Of a DNA stretch of 64,000 bases, positions 33,590-42,973 are shown piece after piece. The stretch comes from Mariniphaga sp. (lineage in GTDB: Bacteria; Bacteroidota; Bacteroidia; Bacteroidales; Prolixibacteraceae): contig JAGXGA010000037.1 of NCBI GenBank assembly GCA_024636975.1, positions 28,017-92,016 on the forward strand. The letters run 5' to 3'. Made by a program: the position numbers and the translations under genes. Below the pieces are notes generated by a model, which was not told where the DNA came from, ran no database searches, and saw nothing but the letters and a program-made list of their open reading frames with translations. Each line of letters starts with the position of its first letter. Position 1 is the stretch's first letter.

Positions 33590-34492
33590 TTAATAATTCA
33601 TTGTCTTACGAATTGACTCACGGCTCATTTTAAGGCTTTCCTTAATTGGCCTCGTTGGTTCAAAACCATCTTCATGTGCCAATTCGATGATGATATCTCC
33701 CTTGAAGTTGATTGTCCTTAGTGTGTTTCCAATTTCCTTAAAGTCCACATTGCCTTCTCCAATCGATTCGGGCCATTTTCCACTTGCCAGCTGATCGCGA
33801 AGATGAATGAATACAATGTTATCCTTGTATTTTTTCAGAAATGAAACTGGGTCAACATTTGCCCGTAAAAGCCAATTAAGATCAGGACCAAGTTTAATCT
33901 CCGGAATTCGTTTAAGCGTTCCAGCCAAATCGAACAGGTTATTCTCCACTTCATAGGTGTGGTTATGAAAGTTCAGGACAATTCCTTTACTTTCTCCAAT
34001 GGCAATCAGCTTTTTTAAAAGATCGGCCTGAGCGTCCAGCTCATCCTCCGTTTTAATTCTTCCTGAGGGATGTCCGACCGATACTCCAAATGTGCGGGCT
34101 TTTACCTTTGCCATATTACCCATAATATTCTCCACATCCTCCAGAATCTCATTGTATTTCGACCGATCCCACATTTGCGCACCATACGAACTGCCGATCA
34201 ATGGTAATTGATACTGATCAATCAATTCCTTGATAATTTGTGTTGTTACCTCCTTTCGCAAAGGGTGTTCCATGGTTTCAACGCCGTCAAGTCCTGCATA
34301 TTTCATGTCAGCAAAAATCTGCGGAAGGATTGGTGAAACATCGTAATCCGGTTGATGTTTGGCATAAACCCACACATGAGCGCCTACCGGAATTGACCTT
34401 CTTTTACCGAAAGCTGATGCCATAGCTGGCAGTCCCAATACGGCAAGTCCTGCCATGCTGAAAGTCGTTTTTATAAATTTACTTCTATCCAT
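33590..34492 (-). CDS. sugar phosphate isomerase/epimerase family protein, exported
   Basis: 300 residues: an N-terminal signal (FIKTTFSMAGLAVLGLPAMA) and an AP-endonuclease-2-type TIM barrel. Motifs include MKYAGLDGVETMEHPL, NFHNHTYEV with metal-binding His, LGPDLNWLLRANVD, and FIHLRDQ. Such proteins isomerise or epimerise sugars, or act on keto-sugars. It is the last gene of the operon that starts at 42433, 75 bases after the Gfo/Idh gene, and its product is probably periplasmic like that of its neighbour. Confidence 0.82.
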   Translation of the reverse strand: MDRSKFIKTTFSMAGLAVLGLPAMASAFGKRRSIPVGAHVWVYAKHQPDYDVSPILPQIFADMKYAGLDGVETMEHPLRKEVTTQIIKELIDQYQLPLIGSSYGAQMWDRSKYNEILEDVENIMGNMAKVKARTFGVSVGHPSGRIKTEDELDAQADLLKKLIAIGESKGIVLNFHNHTYEVENNLFDLAGTLKRIPEIKLGPDLNWLLRANVDPVSFLKKYKDNIVFIHLRDQLASGKWPESIGEGNVDFKEIGNTLRTINFKGDIIIELAHEDGFEPTRPIKESLKMSRESIRKTMNY

Positions 34493-34567
34493 AATTCAAT
34501 TTCAAATTATAACTCCATAATTTTCACATTGCGAAGCCAGGCAACATGATCCTGAAGGCATACTGGC

Positions 34568-36049
34568 CTATAAAGACCAACCTTCACGATATGTGTGCCT
34601 GATCCATTCTTCGGCTGATGCTTTAGCCGGGATCGTTACCCGCTGTGTATCAAATCGCGGGTCGCCATTGATCACAGTAAATTTGTCAGATGTTACTACA
34701 TTAACTGTGTCGTTGTCAGTAACATTGGTTAGTTGCATATTAGTTCCATCCCAAAGCAGAGTTTTCTTCAATTCCTGAAGCCGGATTGCCAGGTTACCCA
34801 TAACTACACTTTCGGAAAGTGGCCCTGAATATTCGAAGTTTGAACTTGCCTCCACGCGGTTTTCAGGACTTTCCTTACATGCACGGACCCAATCGTTCCA
34901 GTGCCCCTCAGTACCTTCAATCACCCTGCGCAAGGCAGGTTTAGGATCAACATATTTATCCCTGATTTCTTTGGGGAACATGAGGTTATTATCACCGAAA
35001 AGCCCGCAAGAGATTTTGCCCTTTGAGCCAATGAACAATGCCCCACCATTTCCATCACCCATTTCCAAACCATCTTCCAGGTCTTCAGGGCGGTCGGGCA
35101 TTAATCCTCCATCGTACCAATAAAGTGTCACCGCAGGCATGTTCAGGTTTGGCATATTCAAACGGGCCGGAAATTCATATTTGATGCGTGAAGCAATCGG
35201 GGCACTTTCAGTATTTACCTGCGAAGAACTTCCCTGAACGCTGGTTGGATACTTCAGCTTTAATGCCTGGAATACAGGATCGAGAATATGACAGCCCATA
35301 TCGCCAAGAGCGCCTGTTCCAAAATCCCACCATGCGCGCCAGTTCCATGGGGTATAAGCCGAATGGTAGGGCCGCATAGCCGCAGGTCCGATCCACAGAT
35401 CCCAATCGAGGGTGTCAGGAACATTCATTGTTTCCTTTGGACGTTCCAACCCTTGCGGCCATATCGGGCGGTTTGTCCATGCATGAACCTCTTTAATTTC
35501 ACCAATAGCCCCATCCCAGATCCATTCGCAAATCTTACGCACCGATTCGCTTGAGTTACCCTGATTTCCCATTTGGGTGGCAATTTTATATTTTCTGGCA
35601 GTTTCAGTAAGTATTCTTGTTTCGTAAACCGAATGTGCCAATGGCTTTTGAATAAACACATGTTTACCGGCCCTCATGGCCGCCATGCCAACAACTGCAT
35701 GTGTGTGGTCGGGTGTTGCAATAAGCACCGCATCAATGTCTTTTTGTTTTTCAAGCATTATACGGTAGTCCTTGTAAACTTTGGCATCCGGATAATCCTT
35801 AAAAGTTTTGGCTGAATAATCCCAGTCGACATCGCAAAGCGCAACGATATTCTGTCCGGTGATTTTACCAAGGTCGCGGCGACCAATACCTCCAACACCA
35901 ACCCCGGCGATATTCAGTTTATCGCTGGGAGCAACCTGCCCAAACCCGCCTGCCACATAGCCTGGAAGAATGGTAAACGCTGCCCCGCTGGCAGCAGTCA
36001 GGCCAATAAATTTTCGGCGCGAAATAGAATTTTGATTTAGATCTTTCAT
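34568..36049 (-). CDS. Gfo/Idh/MocA oxidoreductase with Tat signal
   Basis: 493 residues from ATG 36049, chosen because NSISRRKFIGLTAASGAA is a Tat signal that should be N-terminal; a longer frame adds 39 residues before it. The Rossmann domain (55-170) has GVGVGGIGRRDLGKI, ALCDVD and IQKPLAHS with the catalytic Lys. The C-terminal Gfo domain contains WWDFGTGALGDMGCHILDP. These NAD(P)-dependent enzymes oxidise sugars; exported ones carry their cofactor. It probably acts on the released glycan sugar, possibly with DUF1080 proteins through 3-keto chemistry. That link is inferred. Confidence 0.87.
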   Translation of the reverse strand: MKDLNQNSISRRKFIGLTAASGAAFTILPGYVAGGFGQVAPSDKLNIAGVGVGGIGRRDLGKITGQNIVALCDVDWDYSAKTFKDYPDAKVYKDYRIMLEKQKDIDAVLIATPDHTHAVVGMAAMRAGKHVFIQKPLAHSVYETRILTETARKYKIATQMGNQGNSSESVRKICEWIWDGAIGEIKEVHAWTNRPIWPQGLERPKETMNVPDTLDWDLWIGPAAMRPYHSAYTPWNWRAWWDFGTGALGDMGCHILDPVFQALKLKYPTSVQGSSSQVNTESAPIASRIKYEFPARLNMPNLNMPAVTLYWYDGGLMPDRPEDLEDGLEMGDGNGGALFIGSKGKISCGLFGDNNLMFPKEIRDKYVDPKPALRRVIEGTEGHWNDWVRACKESPENRVEASSNFEYSGPLSESVVMGNLAIRLQELKKTLLWDGTNMQLTNVTDNDTVNVVTSDKFTVINGDPRFDTQRVTIPAKASAEEWIRHTYREGWSL

Positions 36050-36083
36050 ATTACTGATTTTTTTTATTTGTATTATTGGTTTA

Positions 36084-37043
36084 TTAATCGTTCTTAAATG
36101 AGTACAAACTCTGTGGATTGGTGAAAAACATTTTTTGAAAATAATCACCAATTCCTCTGGCTTCAAGTTCCTGTCTGAATTCCGTAAGTAAATAAGTCAG
36201 GCCGGGCTTCCCCCCGTACGATTTCCAGTAGGTATTTTTGGCCATATCCATGCCAATTACTATGCGATCGGAATAGTTGGGCAACATGCTTTCCAGTAAC
36301 CGGTATGTCCGGTCATCTCCTTTTGCCATAAAACGAAAATGGCTGTCGTATTCTACATAGACTCCTGTTTGCAGCAGGTCGTGATGAAAGGCTAAATCCA
36401 GTTGTTTGTCAACATGTGAGATAACAACATGATTAAGATCGGCGCCCAGTTTCTTGAACAACTCAACCTGCTTTATCGCCAGATTACCACCGTTGGTGTG
36501 GGTCAGGATTGGCGCACCGGTTTCGCGATGGGCATTGACCGCAGCTTCAAAGAGTTTATGCTGATGACCGGTGATTTTATCATCGCCTGTAGCAAGTTTT
36601 ATCATTCCCGCTTTATGTGATGTCCGTTTCACTACCGGGCAGCAATAATCGTACTCATCAACACCTTCGTTAATATCTTTGATGAACAAACCGGTCAGTT
36701 CGTCAACAGACAAGTGATACCGCCAGTGATTGGGAGGGTAATAGATTTCAAGGTGTATGCCTGTAGGGGCAATTATATTCATTCCTGAATTTCGCGAAAC
36801 TTCTGCCAGCTTCAGGATGTTTCTTCCGCAAGCAGCAGGCATTGTGTCCACCATGGTCCGGCCACCCAACTGATACAATTCTTTCAGCTCTGCACCAATC
36901 CTGACTGTATCATTCAGGATAAATGCAGGATTGGCCAATGTGGGAAAGCTTTCCTCAATGACGATGTGTTCGTGAGAATAGGTCAAGCCCAGTTCTTCAG
37001 ATGGAATATCCCCCAATACTGTCCTTGCAAACGGTATATCCAT
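36084..37043 (-). CDS. phosphotriesterase-family metal hydrolase (lactonase-like)
   Basis: 319 residues. The binuclear metal set of the PTE family is visible: YSHEHIVIEES (HxH), Lys in GMIKLATGDD, His in PILTHTNGG, His in HVVISHVDK, and Asp in RIVIGMDMAKN. Relatives are lactonases or amidohydrolases acting on sugar lactones. Given the neighbouring sugar dehydrogenases (SDR, Gfo/Idh, FAD), opening of a sugar lactone is a reasonable guess. There is no signal peptide, so it is cytoplasmic. It lies 12 bases downstream of the FAD oxidoreductase gene. Confidence 0.85.
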   Translation of the reverse strand: MDIPFARTVLGDIPSEELGLTYSHEHIVIEESFPTLANPAFILNDTVRIGAELKELYQLGGRTMVDTMPAACGRNILKLAEVSRNSGMNIIAPTGIHLEIYYPPNHWRYHLSVDELTGLFIKDINEGVDEYDYCCPVVKRTSHKAGMIKLATGDDKITGHQHKLFEAAVNAHRETGAPILTHTNGGNLAIKQVELFKKLGADLNHVVISHVDKQLDLAFHHDLLQTGVYVEYDSHFRFMAKGDDRTYRLLESMLPNYSDRIVIGMDMAKNTYWKSYGGKPGLTYLLTEFRQELEARGIGDYFQKMFFTNPQSLYSFKND

Positions 37044-37055
37044 AGTTGTTTTTTA

Positions 37056-38435
37056 TTATCTGATTAAATTATTTTTCCACCCGTTCCGGCTGGTGTCGGC
37101 AATTGACTCCGGCACTTCGAGCACCTGCCCAAACCGGAGCAGTTCATTCCGTAGCAACGCGACATCAATATCTTTGGCATCGCAATCTGCATTTAATGAC
37201 TGAATTACAGCCAATCCTGCGGCCTGACCCATACTCATGGTTTGGGCCATCGAACGGCAGGAGGCATGTGCATCATGCGTGGCCGAGAAACAACGACCAA
37301 CCACCCAGGTCATGCTGCTTCCAGCCGGGACCAAAGTTCCGTAAGGAACGCCGTAAATACCAGCTCCCGGAATATATTCCCAATAGGTTTCATCCTGTCC
37401 GTCTTTGCCTTTCCGGTGGTCTTCGATCGGCGCTCCACATAGCAAAACTGATGAATCAGGTATTTCTCCGTTCAGGCATTCTTCTTTGGTTAACCGGTGT
37501 TCTCCATAAACCCTGCGGGTTTCGCGAACTCCTATCTGGTGCGACAACCCGATGATCTTAGAATTCTCATACCCCGGAACCTTATCACGAAAAAACCGTT
37601 CGTATTCAAATGCCTGTTTCCTTCCTTCAATTTCAGCTTTTGTCAACTCTTCCACTTTCAGTGCGTTCATATCCGAAACTTTTACCGCAACGGTTGAGAT
37701 GCATCCGGGCTGGCACATTTCGTGGGCCGAACCTTCTTTTCGGGACAACAAATGCGTTTTGTTATCAAACGCATCGGTCATCCTTTCTTTCATCATTTTA
37801 TTGCCACCCGCCTTTTCAAATTTTTGCTGATCAACGTTACACATTCTGAATGTGGTAGTCATGCTTTGAGCCGGTTCTTTTTCCCCGGCCCGTTCAAACC
37901 GGTAACCCGATAAGGCACAAAAATCGGCATCACCGCTGGCATCAATCACCCTTAGAGCTTTTACCTTGTAAAATCCAGATTTATTCCAGAAAATGCAAGT
38001 TATTATTTCTTTTTCTTCCCTGGTTACATCTACCAAAGTCGTATGCAACAGGTAATTGATGTTGGTTTCTGTAATCAGTTTGTCCCATACCAGCTTCAAA
38101 CGTTCAGGATTGTAATTGACACCCGTGCCGGCACCGTAGGTATTTGGGCGCAGAAAAATGTCGCCCGTTTTGTCCAGTTCCTTCACCACAAGGTCGGGCA
38201 CTCCGCCTACAATTTTTTTGGGACTGGTTCCGGGGGTAAAAAAGCCATAAAAAGTATCAAGCATTTGAGTGGAAGTACCTCCTGCGAAACCATATCGTTC
38301 AACCAGCATTACAGAATATTGACCTTGTGCGGCGGCCGCCAGTGCAGCTACACAACCTGCTGATCCGGCGCCAATAACCAGAACATCGGTTTCGGCCAGC
38401 AAAGGAATATGTCTGTGATTGAGAATATCTGACAT
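37056..38435 (-). CDS. FAD-dependent oxidoreductase (FAD_oxidored family)
   Basis: 459 residues. The FAD-binding N-terminus is TDVLVIGAGSAGCVAALAAA, followed by ERYGFAGGTSTQMLD, which is typical of PF12831. VIDASGDADFCALSGYR and the C-terminal SCRSMAQTMSMGQAAGLAVI belong to the same family. These flavoproteins oxidise small hydroxyl compounds; the substrate is unknown. No export signal. Its start overlaps the end of the SIS gene by one base, so the two are translationally coupled within the operon. Confidence 0.85.
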   Translation of the reverse strand: MSDILNHRHIPLLAETDVLVIGAGSAGCVAALAAAAQGQYSVMLVERYGFAGGTSTQMLDTFYGFFTPGTSPKKIVGGVPDLVVKELDKTGDIFLRPNTYGAGTGVNYNPERLKLVWDKLITETNINYLLHTTLVDVTREEKEIITCIFWNKSGFYKVKALRVIDASGDADFCALSGYRFERAGEKEPAQSMTTTFRMCNVDQQKFEKAGGNKMMKERMTDAFDNKTHLLSRKEGSAHEMCQPGCISTVAVKVSDMNALKVEELTKAEIEGRKQAFEYERFFRDKVPGYENSKIIGLSHQIGVRETRRVYGEHRLTKEECLNGEIPDSSVLLCGAPIEDHRKGKDGQDETYWEYIPGAGIYGVPYGTLVPAGSSMTWVVGRCFSATHDAHASCRSMAQTMSMGQAAGLAVIQSLNADCDAKDIDVALLRNELLRFGQVLEVPESIADTSRNGWKNNLIR

Positions 38436-39235
38436 TATGGGTTCTGTTTAGTTGAAGGATTCCCAACATTTTCAAACAATTTTGCCAGGCGGTGGGCATG
38501 TTCGTCGTAAGCGCTTTCGAACAGTGAAACTGCTTTCTCTTCTCCCACCACAACGGCACCACTTAAAACCTTGGGAGGCTGACCTGCAGCGGTTAACAAG
38601 GCGGCCAATTCAGCTTTAATGCAGTTAATAAGTAATGTTCCGCCAACCGTTGAACCAGGCGCAACCGGTGTATCTAAATCAGGAACGTACACCATGGCAT
38701 CGCCAACGGGGGCTCCAGTGTCCAAAACCAGGTCGGAAAAATCGCTCAGTTTTTTACCGTCGTTGCGCTTGCTGGTCGATTTTTCTGAATGTAGTCTGGA
38801 TATAATGGAAACCACTTTTATTTTCTTCCGCTGAAACAGTTCTGCTATTTCGATGGGTACCACATTACAACCGCTCGATGAAATGATAATTGCCGTATCA
38901 ACTTCCTTCAGGTCGAAATTGCGTAAAATACGGGCTGCCAGTCCGCTCACATTTTCAAGAAACATAGCCTGCCGTTGGCCGTTAGCTCCTACAACCAGGT
39001 TATGAAAGGTAAGCGACAGTTCAACAATGGGATTAAATCCCGGGAAAGAACCGTAACGTGGCCACATTTCCTCCACCAGAATCCGACTGTGCCCGCTGCC
39101 AAAAATGTGTACCATTCTTCCGGCCAGAATGGTTTCGGCAAACAATTGTGCTGCCTGCCTTATCTGGGCTTGCTGTGCTTTAACTGTTTCCAGTATCCCG
39201 GCAGACTTTTGTAAATAGGTTTCTGTAATGTTCAT
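38435..39235 (-). CDS. SIS-domain sugar-phosphate protein (UPF0309-like)
   Basis: 266 residues with one SIS domain: VHIFGSGHSRILVEEMWPRY at about 45 and TAIIISSSGCNVVPIEIAEL at about 125. Length and motifs match the UPF0309 group of SIS proteins. SIS domains bind phosphosugars and act as isomerases or etherases. Next to a ROK kinase gene (12-base gap), it probably handles the phosphorylated sugar. Amino-sugar or sugar-ether substrates are possible. Confidence 0.82.
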   Translation of the reverse strand: MNITETYLQKSAGILETVKAQQAQIRQAAQLFAETILAGRMVHIFGSGHSRILVEEMWPRYGSFPGFNPIVELSLTFHNLVVGANGQRQAMFLENVSGLAARILRNFDLKEVDTAIIISSSGCNVVPIEIAELFQRKKIKVVSIISRLHSEKSTSKRNDGKKLSDFSDLVLDTGAPVGDAMVYVPDLDTPVAPGSTVGGTLLINCIKAELAALLTAAGQPPKVLSGAVVVGEEKAVSLFESAYDEHAHRLAKLFENVGNPSTKQNP

Positions 39236-39247
39236 TTTTTCTTGTTG

Positions 39248-40147
39248 CTAATTAATGTTTCTGCCCGCTTCTCTTGCAAAACATGCGGCTCCCACTGCTC
39301 CGGCCAAATCGCCATATTGGGCTTTCACAATTTCAGTCTGGTTGCCTCCTGCACGCCATTCGTAACTGCTCATGAATTCTTCCAGAGGATCAAATAAATC
39401 GCTTCCGGTTTCGGTTATGCCACCTCCCAGTATGATCATTTCAGGCGACAGAATGTTTGTTAATGCAGCAAGTCCAATGGCCAGCTTTTTTACTGAAGTC
39501 AGCCATATTTCAGCGGCAAAATCGTCTCCATTTCTGTATGCTTCGAGCATTTGATGTGTGGAGATGAATTTTCCTGAAGTTCTTTTTTCAATACTGCAAT
39601 TTCCGATGGCATCTTCCAGACTGCCGGGCATTCCGATTACATCAGGTTCGCCTTCGCTGTCGATGACCATATGCCCGATGTGCCCGGCTTTATTGAATGA
39701 TCCCTGGTAAGGTTTCCCGTCAATCAGAATTGCTCCTCCAACGCCTGTCCCCAAGGTAAGCATCACCACATTCCTTTTATTTTTTGCAGCGCCAAACCTT
39801 GCTTCGGCCATCATGGCAGAAATAGCATCATTCAGAACAAAAGTTTCAGATTTTAAAAATTCAGTCCACATAAAATTTTCAAGGCCCTGCAGTCGTCCGG
39901 GCATATAGGCTATAGCCGAATTATTTGCATTGGGCAAGCCCGGTGCCGAGATACCGATTAAAGTATCAGTGTTCCCGGTTTTATCATGTATTTCACGAAC
40001 AGCAACTGCAATGGCATTTTTCCATATTGTGTCATCACCATCATTCGTAGGCTGGTAATGCTGGTGTAATATGTTGCCCTTTTCGTCAATGGCAACGGCT
40101 TTTATCCGTGTGCCACCCAAATCGATTCCTATTGTTATTTCTGCCAT
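39248..40147 (-). CDS. ROK-family sugar kinase, zinc-motif variant
   Basis: 299 residues. ATP-binding IGIDLGGTRIKAVAIDEKGN at the N-terminus, MLTLGTGVGGAILIDG at about 130, and GHIGHMVID at about 154 are ROK hallmarks. The usual zinc motif CxCGxxGCxE is replaced by DVIGMPGSLEDAIGN, so the structural zinc is probably absent. Expected to phosphorylate a hexose or amino sugar at C6. It is placed between the SDR and SIS genes in the operon. Confidence 0.85.
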   Translation of the reverse strand: MAEITIGIDLGGTRIKAVAIDEKGNILHQHYQPTNDGDDTIWKNAIAVAVREIHDKTGNTDTLIGISAPGLPNANNSAIAYMPGRLQGLENFMWTEFLKSETFVLNDAISAMMAEARFGAAKNKRNVVMLTLGTGVGGAILIDGKPYQGSFNKAGHIGHMVIDSEGEPDVIGMPGSLEDAIGNCSIEKRTSGKFISTHQMLEAYRNGDDFAAEIWLTSVKKLAIGLAALTNILSPEMIILGGGITETGSDLFDPLEEFMSSYEWRAGGNQTEIVKAQYGDLAGAVGAACFAREAGRNIN

Positions 40148-40168
40148 TTATTTGTTTATTAGATGATT

Positions 40169-40960
40169 TTATATTTGTCCTTCACTAACCGTCCAGCCGC
40201 CATCTACAGCAATAACCTGCCCGGTTGTAAACTTTGACAGGTCGCTCATAAAGTAAATAGCCATCCCGTCCAGGTCTGACGGATGCCCGATTCGGCCTCC
40301 ATCCAAAGGTTGCTTGGTTTTGATGAACGAAAGGATGGATTCATCCTCTGCAGCACGCTGAGCCATTGGTGTTTCAACCAAAGCCGGAGCAATCACATTT
40401 ATGCGGATATTGTTTTTCGCATAGTAAGCCGCGATAGATTTGGTAAACCCGTTAATAGCCGACTTGGCGGCGGCATAAGCATGTGTGGAAAAATATTGAG
40501 GCGAAGGTGAATTACCCAGCACAGAACTCATATTTAAAATAGTCCCTCCACTTCCCTGTTTCAGAAATTGTTTAACGGCGGCCTGATTGGAAAGCATCAG
40601 CGACGTAAGATTTAGTTCCAGTGTTTTATTCCAGCCATCAAGAGTAAGCTCATGCAAAGGGCCATCGCCCATTTTTCTTCCGCTACCACCAGCCACATGA
40701 TAAAGTCCGTCGAAGCTTCCGAATTTACTGATGCAAAGCTCAATTGCAGAAATTGCTGTTGATGACTCAACCGCATCCCCAACAATCGCTTCGGCATTGC
40801 TCCCTAAAAGTTTCATAGCCTCATCGGCGCTTTTCTTATTCCGCCCCACCACCACCACATGTGCCCCGTTTTCAATAAAAGCGCTGGCCGCTGATAATCC
40901 CAGGCCTGTGGTACCACCAATAATGACAAGGTTTTTATTTGCTAAACTTTTTTCAGGCAT
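40169..40960 (-). CDS. short-chain dehydrogenase/reductase
   Basis: 263 residues, classical SDR: cofactor loop VIIGGTTGLGLSAAS, NMSSV with catalytic Ser, YAAAKSAINGF (YxxxK), and the C-terminal FTTGQVIAVDGGWTVSEGQ. Probably oxidises or reduces a sugar or sugar acid with NAD(P). Second gene of the minus-strand sugar operon, 12 bases after the hydrolase gene. No export signal. Confidence 0.88.
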   Translation of the reverse strand: MPEKSLANKNLVIIGGTTGLGLSAASAFIENGAHVVVVGRNKKSADEAMKLLGSNAEAIVGDAVESSTAISAIELCISKFGSFDGLYHVAGGSGRKMGDGPLHELTLDGWNKTLELNLTSLMLSNQAAVKQFLKQGSGGTILNMSSVLGNSPSPQYFSTHAYAAAKSAINGFTKSIAAYYAKNNIRINVIAPALVETPMAQRAAEDESILSFIKTKQPLDGGRIGHPSDLDGMAIYFMSDLSKFTTGQVIAVDGGWTVSEGQI

Positions 40961-40972
40961 AATTACAATGAT

Positions 40973-42433
40973 TTATTTCTTTAGAAATGCTTTTTCAGTA
41001 ATTAAAACCGGCGAATCATACAACGGGATGTTAAATGTACAACCTCTATCCGATTTGCTCCATTCCGATTTTGGTATTTCGTAAATTGAACCAGTCATCA
41101 GATCAACCCAAACCGGAGTTTTAAAGCTGATGTTGTCAAACGTAATATTTACCTGAGAGGTTTCAAAAGAATTGGTAACATTTTTTCCATCGAGCCACAT
41201 CGCCACCAGTGGAGTTTTGGTGGGCTGATGCTGATAGCCATAAACCGACAACGATTCTGTGTTTGTGCTGGTGAATTTAAATTCAGGATTTAGGACCATA
41301 TCGTTGTCGAAAATGGCAGCAAGGTTTTGAATTGCATAATATGCAACTTTAGGACGTATAGCAGCCATTGTAATATCCGACTGTATTAATCCTTTTGTAT
41401 TCAAAACTGCGCGATCGCCCCAGTTATAATAAATGTCGATAATGGTGAAAACAGATGTTTCAATATCGTGACCCAGATCACCCAACATTCTGCGCATGTT
41501 ATATTTTGCCTGCGTATATTCGGTCCAATAGTATTCAGACAAAGCAAAACTGGGGATATATGTTGAAGGTGCCCCATTCTCGCCCTGCCTTAGGAGAATA
41601 TCTTTTGAATACTTCCTGAGCACTGATCGTAACCCAAGCACACTATTTTCGGTATAGGCATCTTCCGGTCTCATGGTATAGCTGTGATAGGAAATCCAGT
41701 CGAACAAATCCAGTTTTCCGGAATCAGAAACTATTTTTAAAAACTTGTCGAGATAAACCTTATCGCTGTTCGATGTATATGCGAGTCCGGCAATTTTTGC
41801 ATCAGGTTGTATCCGCTTTATGATTTCAGCAGTACGAATATTTAAGTGGGCCGTTGTTTCAGGAGTGATATTCTGACCGGAATGATCAGGCTCATTCCAT
41901 ATTTCCCACTCCTTAACACGGTCTTTGTAGCGGGTAACAAGTGCTTCTATCCAGCGATCCCAGCCATCCCAGGCTTCTTCCGAAGTCATAATGCTGTTTA
42001 AAAGATTAACTCCGCCGCCACCCGGGTAAGCAGGATTGCCGTACGATGTTTGCAGCCACGGTTCAATGTTATTGGCTACTGCATAGTCTATAATATCGTC
42101 CAGCCATTTCCAGTCATAAACTCCGGGTACTTTTTCGCATTTAGCCCAACCAGCCTGCAAACGTATTTTTTTTACACCAAGCGGAGGCAGATAATCTTTG
42201 TAATTATCCCAAACTGTATGATCACGATCCAGGGTTTCGCACCCCACCGTTAGCCGGGATGATACAATTTCATTAGTACTTCGGGGTTTTATGGTACCAA
42301 TCCGTTTCATGTCCACATTAAGCGGAGTTCTTACCCGGTCGGAAGAAGTAATTATGTATTGGGCAGATAATACTTGTGTAAATAATACAAAAATTAAAAT
42401 GAGAGTAGTCAAAACCAGATTAAAACTTTTCAT
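40973..42433 (-). CDS. secreted glycoside hydrolase, clan A TIM barrel (GH39-like)
   Basis: 486 residues. Signal peptide at 1-24 (LVLTTLILIFVLFTQVLSAQ). The barrel covers about 50-400: KKIRLQAGWAKCEKVPGVYD, the acid/base motif EWEIWNEPDHSG, ISYHSYT, and a likely nucleophile Glu in RQGENGAPS. A C-terminal beta domain follows (410-486). GH39-like enzymes cut xylosides, iduronides or related linkages; the substrate is not predictable here. It is the first gene of the operon and supplies sugars to the downstream enzymes. A shredded pyruvyl-transferase gene lies just upstream. Confidence 0.8.
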   Translation of the reverse strand: MKSFNLVLTTLILIFVLFTQVLSAQYIITSSDRVRTPLNVDMKRIGTIKPRSTNEIVSSRLTVGCETLDRDHTVWDNYKDYLPPLGVKKIRLQAGWAKCEKVPGVYDWKWLDDIIDYAVANNIEPWLQTSYGNPAYPGGGGVNLLNSIMTSEEAWDGWDRWIEALVTRYKDRVKEWEIWNEPDHSGQNITPETTAHLNIRTAEIIKRIQPDAKIAGLAYTSNSDKVYLDKFLKIVSDSGKLDLFDWISYHSYTMRPEDAYTENSVLGLRSVLRKYSKDILLRQGENGAPSTYIPSFALSEYYWTEYTQAKYNMRRMLGDLGHDIETSVFTIIDIYYNWGDRAVLNTKGLIQSDITMAAIRPKVAYYAIQNLAAIFDNDMVLNPEFKFTSTNTESLSVYGYQHQPTKTPLVAMWLDGKNVTNSFETSQVNITFDNISFKTPVWVDLMTGSIYEIPKSEWSKSDRGCTFNIPLYDSPVLITEKAFLKK

Positions 42434-42439
42434 TTTTTA

Positions 42440-42740
42440 TTTGCCTGTTTATTAATAAATATAAGCTTTTATTCTGTTTACCCGATCGGAATAGATTTTC
42501 GGCTTTTTTGTCATCGTGAATATTCAGGAAGAAAGTGGCATCAGGAGCAAACCCAACATGTTCACCCTCAATACCTGCCTTTTTAAGGTGTTCAATGGAA
42601 TGGGTTTCACGCGTGAAAATAAAAGCCACTCCCTGCAGTTTAAATGGTATTTATTCTTTGTCATTTTTCTGAATTTAGCTTTGCTGCACCCAAAATATTC
42701 ATTTTTTCCTGATCTCTCAATCAACTGTTAATGTTCTTTT
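42440..42740 (-). pseudogene. shredded paralogue of the pyruvyl-transferase-family gene
   Basis: Three pieces of the gene at 21827-23125 are joined here with internal deletions. 42455-42497 matches its C-terminus (SDRVNR, AYI). 42498-42632 matches its middle (FIFTRETHSIEHLKKAGIEG, DATFFLNIHDDKKA). 42633-42740 matches its N-terminal edge and upstream DNA. The middle piece is nearly identical to the intact gene, so the duplication is not ancient. Confidence 0.88.
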
Positions 42741-42931
42741 CCAAAGATTACTTAAAAACCACAAATTTTGGTATAAATCAACCCCAAACAGAACCATATC
42801 GGTTTGCGATATTTCGGGAGTATACCTTCTTATTAATCCTTTGGTTTACACCTTCTGTTTTCAATCCACGCTGTTAAGATTTTATTTTTTATCAAAAACC
42901 CAAAAATGTTGCAAATGTTACAGGAATAAAT

Positions 42932-42965
42932 TTTTGATTTATGTAAATTAGATAAAAAATCAAAA
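42932..42965 (+). promoter_or_regulatory. inverted repeat ahead of narK
   Basis: TTTTGATTT (42932-42940) and AAATCAAAA (42957-42965) are a perfect 9-bp inverted repeat with 16 bases between, ending 8 bases before the narK ATG. The half-site TTGAT resembles the Fnr half-site, but the spacing is too wide for a standard Fnr dimer. It may be an operator or an mRNA hairpin. Confidence 0.35.
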
Positions 42966-42973
42966 TTAACTAC

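Noticed and set aside
20154..42433. A standard polysaccharide utilisation locus
   Set aside because: No SusC/SusD pair is present in the window, so only glycan metabolism is claimed.
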